Shown: one piece after another, positions 8,768-16,468 of the stretch
Position numbering within the stretch: the first letter of the stretch is position 1
Layout of the letters: every line of letters starts with the position of its first letter
NCBI RefSeq assembly: GCF_009827305.1
Contig: NZ_WTYJ01000004.1
Location: forward strand, 248,001 to 312,000
Direction: 5' to 3'
Length of the DNA stretch: 64,000 bases
From: Croceibacterium xixiisoli
GTDB taxonomy: Bacteria; Pseudomonadota; Alphaproteobacteria; Sphingomonadales; Sphingomonadaceae
The notes under the pieces: model-generated
Told to the model about the DNA's origin: nothing
Seen by the model: only the letters and a program-made list of their open reading frames with translations
Databases searched by the model: none
Translations under genes and position numbers: made by a program

Positions 8768-10168
8768 ATGACATTTCAGCGATTGAACCCGATGACCGGG
8801 GAAGTGGCGTCGAGCGCGCAGGCGATGAAGGCGGGCGATATCCCCGCCATTGCCGAAAAGGCGCAGGCCGGTTTCGTGCAATGGTCCAGGCTGGGGCCCA
8901 ATGCCCGCCGCGCCGTGCTGATGAAGGCGGCCGATGCGCTGCAGGCGCGCAAGGATGCCTTTGTCGAGGCGATGATGGGCGAAATCGGCGCCACCGCCGG
9001 CTGGGCCATGTTCAACCTGGCGCTGGCCGCCGGCATGGTGCGCGAAGCGGCGGCCATCACCACCCAGATCGCGGGCGAGGTGATCCCGTCCGATCATGAC
9101 GGCACCGTGGCACTGGCGCTGCGCGAACCGGTGGGCGTGATGCTGGGCATTGCGCCGTGGAATGCGCCGATCATCCTGGGCGTGCGCGCGATCGCCGTGC
9201 CGCTGGCCTGCGGCAACAGCGTGATCCTGAAGGCATCGGAACAATGCCCGCGCACCCATGCGCTGATCATCGAGGCCTTTGCCGAGGCAGGCTTCCCCGA
9301 AGGCGTGGTGAATGTGGTGACCAATGACCCGGCCGATGCCGGCGAGGTGGTGGGCGCACTGATCGATGCGCCGCAGGTGAAGCGGATCAATTTCACCGGC
9401 TCCACCGCCGTGGGCAAGATCATCGCCAAGCGGGCGGCCGAACATCTCAAGCCCGTGCTGCTCGAACTGGGCGGCAAGGCGCCGATGCTGGTGCTGCATG
9501 ATGCCGATCTGGACGAAGCGGTGAAGGCGGCGGCGTTTGGTGCCTATATGAACCAGGGCCAGATCTGCATGTCGACCGAGCGGATCATCGTGGTCGAAAG
9601 CGTGGCCGATGAATTCGCGCGCAAATTCGCCGAGAAGGTGAAGAGCATGCCGGTGGGCGACCCGCGCGAGGGCAAGACCCCGCTGGGCGCCGTGGTCGAC
9701 CGCAAGACGGTGGATCATTGCTATTCTCTGGTGGCAGATGCGGTGGGCAAGGGCGCCGTGCTGCTGACCGGCGGGGACACCACGCATAACGTGCTGATGC
9801 CTGCGCATCTGGTGGACAAGGTGACGCCGGAGATGAAGCTGTTCCGCGACGAAAGCTTCGGCCCGGTGGTCGGCATCATCCGCTCGCGCGATGAAGACCA
9901 TGCCATCGAACTGGCCAATGACACCGAATACGGCCTGTCATCGGCGGTTTTCACGAAGGATACGGCGCGCGGGCTGAAGGTGGCCAGGCGCATTCAGGCG
10001 GGCATCTGCCACATCAATGCCTCGACCGTGTCGGACGAGCCGCAGATGCCCTTCGGCGGGATGAAGGCGTCGGGCTATGGCCGGTTCGGCGGCAAGGCGG
10101 GGATCGATTCCTTCACCGAACTGCGCTGGGTCACGTTCGAAACCGAACCGGGGCATTACCCTATCTGA
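8768..10168 (+). CDS. NAD-dependent aldehyde dehydrogenase, vanillin/salicylaldehyde dehydrogenase type
   Basis: This 466-aa aldehyde dehydrogenase superfamily member has Glu233 in LELGGKAP and the catalytic Cys267 in NQGQICMSTERI. The GQICMSTER form and the PWNAPIILGVRA segment are typical of vanillin, benzaldehyde and salicylaldehyde dehydrogenases, so an aromatic aldehyde is more likely than a sugar semialdehyde. ATG at 8768 was chosen because GGAGAGG lies 6 nt upstream; the ATG at 8762 would abut that site. A 100-nt gap from the SDR allows a separate promoter. It could serve the flavocytochrome locus at 26.6 kb, whose products include aromatic aldehydes. Confidence 0.87.
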   Translation: MTFQRLNPMTGEVASSAQAMKAGDIPAIAEKAQAGFVQWSRLGPNARRAVLMKAADALQARKDAFVEAMMGEIGATAGWAMFNLALAAGMVREAAAITTQIAGEVIPSDHDGTVALALREPVGVMLGIAPWNAPIILGVRAIAVPLACGNSVILKASEQCPRTHALIIEAFAEAGFPEGVVNVVTNDPADAGEVVGALIDAPQVKRINFTGSTAVGKIIAKRAAEHLKPVLLELGGKAPMLVLHDADLDEAVKAAAFGAYMNQGQICMSTERIIVVESVADEFARKFAEKVKSMPVGDPREGKTPLGAVVDRKTVDHCYSLVADAVGKGAVLLTGGDTTHNVLMPAHLVDKVTPEMKLFRDESFGPVVGIIRSRDEDHAIELANDTEYGLSSAVFTKDTARGLKVARRIQAGICHINASTVSDEPQMPFGGMKASGYGRFGGKAGIDSFTELRWVTFETEPGHYPI

Positions 10169-10178
10169 TCAATTAAGG

Positions 10179-10209
10179 CCGGGGGCGTGGTCGCACGCCC
10201 CCGGTCCTT
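10179..10209. terminator. Bidirectional terminator between convergent genes
   Basis: A perfect 11-bp stem CCGGGGGCGTG / CACGCCCCCGG (10179-10189 with 10194-10204) has a GTCG loop. It is followed by TCCTTATTT and preceded by AATTAAGG. It separates the aldehyde dehydrogenase from the glycerophosphodiesterase end. Confidence 0.75.
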
Positions 10210-10211
10210 AT

Positions 10212-11165
10212 TTACGAACCGAACGGGCGGACGCCCTTGGCGGCCAGATAGACGGCCAGCGATTCCGGGCGATCGGTCAGGAACACGGTCGCGCCGGCCT
10301 GCAGCAGGCGGCCCCAATTGGCATCGGGATCGAGCATGGCCAGCTCGTCCGAATAGCCGCCGGCGGTCGCGCCCCAGAACGGTTCGGCCCAGGCGCGGGC
10401 CCCGCTGGCGCGGACGGCGGCGACGCCTTCTTCGAAATAGGGCAGGTTGAGGAACACCACCGTGTAGGCGGCGGGCCGGTACTGGCTGTGGCTGGCGACA
10501 ATGTCCGACAGCGGTGCGCCGAAGCTGGTGACGCGCTGGAGATAGGTCACCTTGTCCAGCAGCGGCACCTTGCCGAGCAGATGATCATCGCGCCCGGCGG
10601 TCAGCTTGACCGTCATCTGATCGAGCACGCCCATCCGTTCCAGCAGGGTCAGCGATTGCGCCCACACAGCGGGCAGATCGGGGCCCTTGGCATCCAGATC
10701 GACCAGGATGCGGCCGCGCATGGCCTCCATCGCTTCTTCGAAGGTCGGGATCTGTTCACCGGTCATCGGCGCATCGGGCCCGCCGGTGCCGAAGCGCAGG
10801 CGCAGCGCCTTGAGTTCGGCCAGCGTCATATCCGCCACGCGGCCGGTGCCATTGGTCGTGCGGTCCACGGTGGTGTCGTGCATCAGGATCAGCGCGCCAT
10901 CCTTGGTGATCTGCACATCGGTTTCAATGATGTCGATGCCCAGGCGCATGCAGCGCTCAAACGCGGCGAGCGAGTTTTCCGGGGCTTCCACATGGCAGCC
11001 GCGATGGGCCACGATCATGGCGGGGCCATCGGGATCGCGCAGGCGGGCGACCAGCTGCTGGGCGCGGGTCTGGGTGGTCTGTTGGGCGGCGGGCTCTGCC
11101 GCGAGCGCGGGCAGGGGCAGGCAGGGGGCGGCCAGGAGGGTGGCAGCCAGAATTTTGCGAAGCAT
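10212..11165 (-). CDS. Secreted glycerophosphodiester phosphodiesterase
   Basis: This 317-aa periplasmic enzyme hydrolyses glycerophosphodiesters to glycerol 3-phosphate and an alcohol. The signal peptide is MLRKILAATLLAAPCLPLPALA. The GDPD catalytic set is His54-Arg55 (VAHRGCHVEAPENS), Glu81 and Asp83 (IETDVQ) and His96-Asp97 (MHDTTVDRTTNG). ATG at 11165 was preferred over 11174 because GAGG abuts the earlier one. It starts 53 nt after the TBDR stop, so the receptor and this enzyme form an operon: uptake plus hydrolysis of a phosphodiester is inferred. Confidence 0.9.
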   Translation of the reverse strand: MLRKILAATLLAAPCLPLPALAAEPAAQQTTQTRAQQLVARLRDPDGPAMIVAHRGCHVEAPENSLAAFERCMRLGIDIIETDVQITKDGALILMHDTTVDRTTNGTGRVADMTLAELKALRLRFGTGGPDAPMTGEQIPTFEEAMEAMRGRILVDLDAKGPDLPAVWAQSLTLLERMGVLDQMTVKLTAGRDDHLLGKVPLLDKVTYLQRVTSFGAPLSDIVASHSQYRPAAYTVVFLNLPYFEEGVAAVRASGARAWAEPFWGATAGGYSDELAMLDPDANWGRLLQAGATVFLTDRPESLAVYLAAKGVRPFGS

Positions 11166-11218
11166 CGGGGTCATCCTCGGTTGGACGGGTGCGACCGGGA
11201 TCGCACCCGTCGCAGCGA

Positions 11219-13813
11219 TCAGTAGCGGAAGGAAAGCCCGGCCCAGAAGCCGCGGCCGTGCTGGTTGATCTCTCTCACTTCGTCATAGACGGCGTAGCGT
11301 GTGTCACGGGATTCACCGAGCAGGTTGCGCCCTTCGGCCACGAACTGCACCTGATCGGTCAGCTTGATGCGGATCTGCGCATCAAGCTGATTGAACGGCT
11401 GATAGAGCAGATCCTGCAGCGGCGAGGCCGTGCTGAGCGCCTGATAGGAAACGCCCGGCCGCGAATAGCTGACCCGCCCTTCGAACCAGCTGTCCTTGTA
11501 GAAGACGGAGGCGTTGAACATGTGCTTGGGCTGATCGATCAGCTGATCGACATCGCGGCGCGTGCCATTGGCCATGACGATGGCGGCATCGGTCTTGATG
11601 ATCGTGTAGTTGACCGAGACGCCCAGGCCCGACAGCGCCGGGGGCAGGAACGGCAGGCTGTTCATGACCGCGCTCAGTTCCAGCCCGGTCAGCTTGGCCG
11701 ATTCCAGGTTCTGCGGTTCGGAGAACACATAGGTCAGCGGGCCATCGACGACCTGGGTCACGCCGCGGAAAATCTCGTCCTTGATGTTCTTGTGGAACAC
11801 GCCGGCGGACAGGATGCCGCTGTTGCCGGCGAAGTAATATTCAGCCGAGATGTCGAAATTGTCGGCCCGGCGCGGCTTGAGCGTCGGGTTGGGGCGCGAC
11901 ACATTGACGATGCCGGCCGTTTCCGTGCGGGTTTCTCCGCCGGCCAGATCGGTCTGGTTCGGGCGGCCGAGCGAGCGGCTGTAGGCGGCGCGCAGCTTGA
12001 AGGCCGGGGTCAGATCATAGGAGATCAGTGCGGACGGCAGGAAATCGCCATAGTCATTCGCGTCGGCAACCGGATCGATGATGCCATTGACCAGCGCGTA
12101 GCGATCCACATTCACGTCGGTCCATTCATAGCGGCCGCCGCCGATGAAGTGGAACCGGTCGCCCCTGGCTTCGACCAGGCCGTAGATGGCGGTGACATCT
12201 TCCTTGAAGCGATAATCGCCGGTCAGCGCGGAATTGCCGCGCTGCGCCTGGGTGAAAGCGCCGGGATTGCCATAGAGATAATCCCAGAACAATTCGCGGT
12301 CGACCATCGGCAGCGGCGCGGTGCCATAGGGCGGGGTGTAGCTTTCGGTGCGGTCGAACTGATCCAGCGTGCGCGGGGTGCTGCTGGTCCAGGACGGGGC
12401 TTCGCGATCGACCGTGCGTTCGGCCGATTTGTAGGCGGCGCCGGCACCGATCTGCCACATGCTGTCAAGGCTGTGGCGCACATCGCCCTTCACCGCGCGG
12501 ACCTGTTCGCGCACGTTGAAATCGGAACTGCTGGCGGAGGTGAAGTTGTAATTGGCGGTGTTGGAGAAATAGGCCGGATCGTTGAAGCTGTAGGTCGGTA
12601 CGCCCGTTGTGTCGTAGGAATAACCGATCTGCGAACGGTTGCCGCTGGAGAAGCTGGCGCCCGGGCCGATTTCATCCCAGCGTGACTGGGAGAGAGAACC
12701 GCCCAGCTTGATGCTGGTCTGGTCATTGTCCCATTCGATGCGTGCCTGCGCGACATCGACCGGTTTGGAAATCACGAACTGGCTGGTGTTGATGGTGGCG
12801 CTGGCGGTGGCGACGCTGCCGGTGTTCGGCCCGGTGATGACCGGGGTGGAAGCCGGCGTCAGCGTGACGGAATAGCGAGTTTCGTCATCGTCCTGGGTGT
12901 AGCGCCCGTAATAGAGCGAGGCGTAGAAATTGCCGTCAGGCTTGTATTCCAGCGCGCCAGATCCGCCCCAGCGCTTGGAGTTGAGGGCATAGTTGAGGAA
13001 CAGCCCGCCATTGGGCACGCTGGTGACATCCTGGTTGAGCGGATCGGTCGCGGCCACGCCACTGGCGGTGAAATAGCTGTTGCTGGCGATGATCAGCCGT
13101 TCCTGATCGCGGGTGCGTTCCATGTAGCTGCCGGTCAGCATGATGCCGAACACATCATCCGGGCCGAACCGCGTCGTCAGCGTGGCGTCCGCGCGATAGG
13201 ACGGTGCGCCTTTGCCGGGAACATTGTTGCTGTCGTAATAGCCGACCAGCGCCTGCCCGGCGAGATAGGTGCCATTGGTGTCGAAGGCGCTGCGCGTCTG
13301 CAGATCCACCAGGCCGCCGATGGCATTGCCGTCATGCGCCGGGGTCAGCGATTTCACCACTTCCATCCGGGCGACGGCGCTGGCAGGCACCTGTTCGATC
13401 AGCACGCGACGGCTGGCCTGATCGCTCGACGCCAGTTGCAGGCCGTTGAAGGTGACCAGCGTGTAATCGGGATTGAGACCGCGCACGGCGGCGTAGCGGC
13501 CTTCGTCTTCGTCGAACACGGCCGAAACGCCGGGCACGCGGCGCAGCGCATCGGCGATGTTGTAATCCGGGTTCTGGCCCGCGTCATCGGCGGTGACGAA
13601 TTCGGAAATGGTGTCGGCATTGCGCTTGGCGGAAATCGAGCGCTGGTTCTGCAGGCGATAGCCGCTGACGACGATGGCTTCGGCTGCCGGTTCGGCGGCA
13701 GCGGTGCCGTCTGCCGGTGCGGTGGTGGTTTGCGCCTGTGCCTGTGAGCAGGATGCCCAGGCCATCGCGACAAGCGAGGCGGTAAATGCGGTTTTGCGAC
13801 CCTTGTTCAACAT
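11219..13813 (-). CDS. TonB-dependent receptor, likely for an organophosphate
   Basis: This is an 864-aa outer-membrane receptor. A signal peptide ends near AQAQ. A TonB-box-like EAIVVSGYR precedes the plug domain (NADTISEFVTADDAGQNPDYNIADALRRVPG, AAVRGLNPDYTLVTFNG), then a large beta-barrel ending in Phe-Arg-Tyr (GFWAGLSFRY). The DALRRVPGVSAV type belongs to the large TonB-dependent receptor group common in sphingomonads and Xanthomonas. It is cotranscribed with a glycerophosphodiesterase and divergent from a TetR regulator. The substrate is inferred from context only. Confidence 0.87.
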   Translation of the reverse strand: MLNKGRKTAFTASLVAMAWASCSQAQAQTTTAPADGTAAAEPAAEAIVVSGYRLQNQRSISAKRNADTISEFVTADDAGQNPDYNIADALRRVPGVSAVFDEDEGRYAAVRGLNPDYTLVTFNGLQLASSDQASRRVLIEQVPASAVARMEVVKSLTPAHDGNAIGGLVDLQTRSAFDTNGTYLAGQALVGYYDSNNVPGKGAPSYRADATLTTRFGPDDVFGIMLTGSYMERTRDQERLIIASNSYFTASGVAATDPLNQDVTSVPNGGLFLNYALNSKRWGGSGALEYKPDGNFYASLYYGRYTQDDDETRYSVTLTPASTPVITGPNTGSVATASATINTSQFVISKPVDVAQARIEWDNDQTSIKLGGSLSQSRWDEIGPGASFSSGNRSQIGYSYDTTGVPTYSFNDPAYFSNTANYNFTSASSSDFNVREQVRAVKGDVRHSLDSMWQIGAGAAYKSAERTVDREAPSWTSSTPRTLDQFDRTESYTPPYGTAPLPMVDRELFWDYLYGNPGAFTQAQRGNSALTGDYRFKEDVTAIYGLVEARGDRFHFIGGGRYEWTDVNVDRYALVNGIIDPVADANDYGDFLPSALISYDLTPAFKLRAAYSRSLGRPNQTDLAGGETRTETAGIVNVSRPNPTLKPRRADNFDISAEYYFAGNSGILSAGVFHKNIKDEIFRGVTQVVDGPLTYVFSEPQNLESAKLTGLELSAVMNSLPFLPPALSGLGVSVNYTIIKTDAAIVMANGTRRDVDQLIDQPKHMFNASVFYKDSWFEGRVSYSRPGVSYQALSTASPLQDLLYQPFNQLDAQIRIKLTDQVQFVAEGRNLLGESRDTRYAVYDEVREINQHGRGFWAGLSFRY

Positions 13814-13997
13814 TATGCCCTCAAGTTTTTGTTGTGAACGCGTGTTTGTTCGCCCGGAGCAGCGCTGCTGCCCGGAGGTTGGAACAGATTCTGGGAAACC
13901 ATATCGGTTATCGACGGTCGGGGACCGCCGCAGGCGTCAGGATGGCGGCCAAACCTATCCAGCGCGGTTTACATGGTTGCCTCGTAGCTGCTGATTA

Positions 13998-14015
13998 CGA
14001 TACGGGCTCGTATCG
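13998..14015. promoter_or_regulatory. Palindromic operator upstream of the TetR gene
   Basis: CGATACG-GGCT-CGTATCG is a perfect 7-bp inverted repeat within the 260-nt region between the divergent TBDR and tetR-type genes. A TAAAAT -10-like hexamer lies at 14047-14052. The size and symmetry fit a TetR-family operator, suggesting autoregulation and control of the receptor. The rest of the region 13814-14073 shows no other clear signal. Confidence 0.6.
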
Positions 14016-14073
14016 AAACTCTGTTACAGTTTTGCGAGCGCTGAAATAAAATGACGAATGGCGGGAGAATTGC

Positions 14074-14730
14074 GTGAACAGCCCTGAGAGCGAAGGCGCC
14101 CGTGCTCCGGGGCGGCCCCGCAGTGCGGAGCGCGATGTGCAGATTCGCGATGCCGCCTGGCGGCTGATCGCGCAGTCGGGTTGCGCGGCGCTGACCTTCG
14201 AAGCGATCGCCCAGGCGGTGGGCTGCAGCCGTTCCACCCTGTACCGGCGGTTCGATTCCAAGGGCGATCTGATTCTGCATCTGCTGGATGAAACGGCCCT
14301 GTCTTTCGAGCCGGAATTCGCACCCGATGCGACGCCGCGCGATATCCTGATCGCCCACGTCCGCATTTGCGCGATCATGTATCGCGGCCATCGCGGGGTA
14401 GCCTTCGTGCATATCTTCGCCGCTGCGCGCAATGATCCGGCCATCGCCAAAGCGGTTCGTTCGCATGGCGCGCTGGTGCTGCCCTATTATTTCGCGCCGA
14501 TGCGGCAACTGGCGCCGGAGGCGAGCGAGCGGGGTATTCTGTTCGCGCTGCACACGCTGATCGGCAGCGTGATGCATCATGCGGCTGGCAGGGGCGCGCC
14601 GCCATCGGAAAAGGAATGCGAATATCTGGTGGATGCGGCAATCCTGATCGCCCGCATCCATGATGATCCAGGGGGCAATGGTTCCGGGGAGGAAGTTCCG
14701 CAGACCATCCGCGCCGGCATGGAAGGCTGA
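14074..14730 (+). CDS. TetR/AcrR-family transcriptional regulator
   Basis: This 218-aa protein has an N-terminal TetR HTH (GCAALTFEAIAQAVGCSRSTLYRRFDSKGDLILHLL at about 28-63) and an all-helical ligand domain. GTG at 14074 is the start, with GGGAGA 6 nt upstream; no ATG is available before the HTH. It is divergent from the TBDR-glycerophosphodiesterase operon and is its likely regulator. The ligand is unknown. Confidence 0.88.
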   Translation: MNSPESEGARAPGRPRSAERDVQIRDAAWRLIAQSGCAALTFEAIAQAVGCSRSTLYRRFDSKGDLILHLLDETALSFEPEFAPDATPRDILIAHVRICAIMYRGHRGVAFVHIFAAARNDPAIAKAVRSHGALVLPYYFAPMRQLAPEASERGILFALHTLIGSVMHHAAGRGAPPSEKECEYLVDAAILIARIHDDPGGNGSGEEVPQTIRAGMEG

Positions 14731-14762
14731 CGACGAGGGCCCTTGATCGGTCCCCCGTCGTC
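14729..14762. terminator. Stem-loop between convergent tetR-type gene and phosphatase
   Basis: GACGACGAGGG (14729-14739) pairs with CCCCCGTCGTC (14752-14762) with one mismatch. It overlaps the TetR stop and lies 12 nt from the phosphatase stop. There is no long T-run, so it may only protect or pause both transcripts. Confidence 0.5.
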
Positions 14763-14773
14763 ATGCTGTATGC

Positions 14774-16249
14774 TTAGTCCTTGATATCGGCGGTGCAGGG
14801 CAGGCCGTCGGGGCCCAGCCTGCCGGCCGGCATCGGTCCATCGACCTGCTGTACCGGGCCGCTGCAGTGGCGCACTTCGGGCAGTTCGGCGGCGACATTG
14901 GTCAAATGGTTGCGACCATCGGCGCCCTTGTCCAGATCGAAGCCGTCATACAGCACACCGGTGTTGAGATAGGTGCGCAGCGACAGCTTGCCCGGCGCCA
15001 CATCCACGATCTGGAACATGCTGCTGTCTTCAGCCACGCGATCTGGCTGGGTCAGCGCGCGATCGTTGAGGCCATACATCTTCGATCCGGCGACCGAGAC
15101 GAGATAGACCGGCCCCTGGGTGGCGCCGTTGGCGCGGGCGGCATTGCCGGCTTCACGGCCTTCCTCTGCCGTCAGCCGGGCGTAGCAATGGTCATGCCCC
15201 TGCAGCACCAGATCCACGCCATTGGTTTCGAAGATCTGCTTCCACGCATCCTTGAGCACCTTGGTGTCGCGCGGGCGGGCGCAGGTGAACAGCGGCTGGT
15301 GGAACAGCACGATCTTCCAGCGGGAACCGGCATCGGCCAGTTGCGCCTGCAGCCAGGCGGTCTGGGCCGGCAGCGTGCCGAGATCGAGGGCGGAGGTGCC
15401 GTCCATCACGATGATCCGCGCGCCCTGATAATCGAAGCTGTAGCTGGTCTTTTCCACGCCCGGCGCGCCATTTTCGGGCAGGGCGAACATCAGCGGGAAA
15501 TGCGGGCCCAATTGACGGTTTTCCTGTCCTTCCGGGCCAGGAATATCGACATATTCATGATTGCCGGTAGCGGGAGCCTGCGGAATAGCGGCCATGGCCC
15601 AGCCGCCCGATGCGGCCCATTCGCCCCATTCATCATCATGGACCATATTGTCGCGGCTGGCGACCAGATCGCCGGCGTGCAGCACCAGCCGGGGATCGCC
15701 CGCCATCAGCAGCGCGCGGCGCCAGGCGAGCGAGCCGATTTCCAGAATGCCGTTCTGCGTATCCCCGAAATAGATGAAGCGGAACGGATCGGTATTCGCA
15801 GCAGCGGTGCGGAACTGGTGCCATTCGGAAAAGCCGCCCGAACCTTTCACGCGATAGGCATAGGCCGTGTCCGGCTGCAGCCCGGTGAAGCGGACCTTGT
15901 GGTAGAGCGCGCCACCATTTTCGCTGAGCGTCGGGACCGACTGGCCGAGCACCTGCTGCGCGTTCTGACCGAAGGCCGGGGTGGGCAGCAACAGTGCCAG
16001 TTCGGCCACAGTGCCTTCGGTCGCCATGTCGGTGCGCCACGACACGGCCATGCCGGTGGTGGGGTCTGCCGCAGGGCTCAGAATGATTCGGTCAGGCAGG
16101 TTGCGGGCGGCATAGGGGCGCCCGGGCGCCGGCGGGGCCTTTTCCCCGCGCAAATCAACGACCGGTTGTTGTTGTGCAAATGCCACAGTGGGTGTTGCGC
16201 TGAGGGCCAAAGCGGCCATGAGCATGCGAACGGGCGTGATGCGCGACAT
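14774..16249 (-). CDS. Secreted purple-acid-type phosphatase / metallophosphoesterase
   Basis: This is a 491-aa exported phosphatase with a signal peptide ending near AFAQ. Residues ~50-150 form a fibronectin-like N-terminal domain of purple acid phosphatases (SWRTDMATEGTV, GLQPDTAYAYRV). The metal site follows in order: Asp163 (YFGDTQNG), His191-x-x-Asp194 (HAGDLV), Asn230-His231 (TGNHEY), His317 (LFHQPLF) and GHDHCYAR at 351-358. It should release phosphate from organic esters in the periplasm or outside. It is divergent from a TBDR, with a Pho-box-like site between, which points to phosphate-starvation control. Confidence 0.9.
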   Translation of the reverse strand: MSRITPVRMLMAALALSATPTVAFAQQQPVVDLRGEKAPPAPGRPYAARNLPDRIILSPAADPTTGMAVSWRTDMATEGTVAELALLLPTPAFGQNAQQVLGQSVPTLSENGGALYHKVRFTGLQPDTAYAYRVKGSGGFSEWHQFRTAAANTDPFRFIYFGDTQNGILEIGSLAWRRALLMAGDPRLVLHAGDLVASRDNMVHDDEWGEWAASGGWAMAAIPQAPATGNHEYVDIPGPEGQENRQLGPHFPLMFALPENGAPGVEKTSYSFDYQGARIIVMDGTSALDLGTLPAQTAWLQAQLADAGSRWKIVLFHQPLFTCARPRDTKVLKDAWKQIFETNGVDLVLQGHDHCYARLTAEEGREAGNAARANGATQGPVYLVSVAGSKMYGLNDRALTQPDRVAEDSSMFQIVDVAPGKLSLRTYLNTGVLYDGFDLDKGADGRNHLTNVAAELPEVRHCSGPVQQVDGPMPAGRLGPDGLPCTADIKD

Positions 16250-16307
16250 CGGGCGGAAATCCTTTGTTTTTGCCGTAACAGGGCCGGCGCCGGGGGAGAT
16301 GCCTGTG

Positions 16308-16362
16308 CGCCAGATTTGGCGCAGGACTGAAACCAGCGGCCTCTAGCGACATTTTGTGTCGC
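16308..16362. promoter_or_regulatory. Two inverted repeats in the phosphatase leader
   Basis: GCGCCA-GATT-TGGCGC (16308-16323) and GCGACA-TTTTG-TGTCGC (16346-16362) are perfect 6-bp inverted repeats. They lie 60-115 nt upstream of the phosphatase start. They could be leader hairpins or regulator sites; neither matches a motif I recognise. Confidence 0.35.
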
Positions 16363-16400
16363 TTTTGTTGCAGAAAATTGTCCACTTTTCGGACCGGATT

Positions 16401-16418
16401 TTGTCAGAAAACCGTCAT
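16401..16418 (+). promoter_or_regulatory. Pho-box-like element
   Basis: TTGTCAGAAAACCGTCAT has two 7-bp direct repeats (TTGTCAG, CCGTCAT) with a 4-nt A-rich spacer. This is the layout of the PhoB consensus CTGTCAT-N4-CTGTCAT, and about 15 of 18 positions agree. CTATCC, 9 nt downstream, could serve as -10 for the TBDR that starts at 16469. PhoB control of the phosphatase/TBDR pair is inferred. Confidence 0.6.
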
Positions 16419-16468
16419 TTGCCGAACCTATCCGGCCGCCAGAACATGTCACAATTGAAGGTAAGATA

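Noticed and set aside
13814-14073. Search for a Pho box upstream of the TBDR-glycerophosphodiesterase operon
   Set aside because: No paired TGTCA-type repeats found on either strand; only the TetR-type palindrome stands out.
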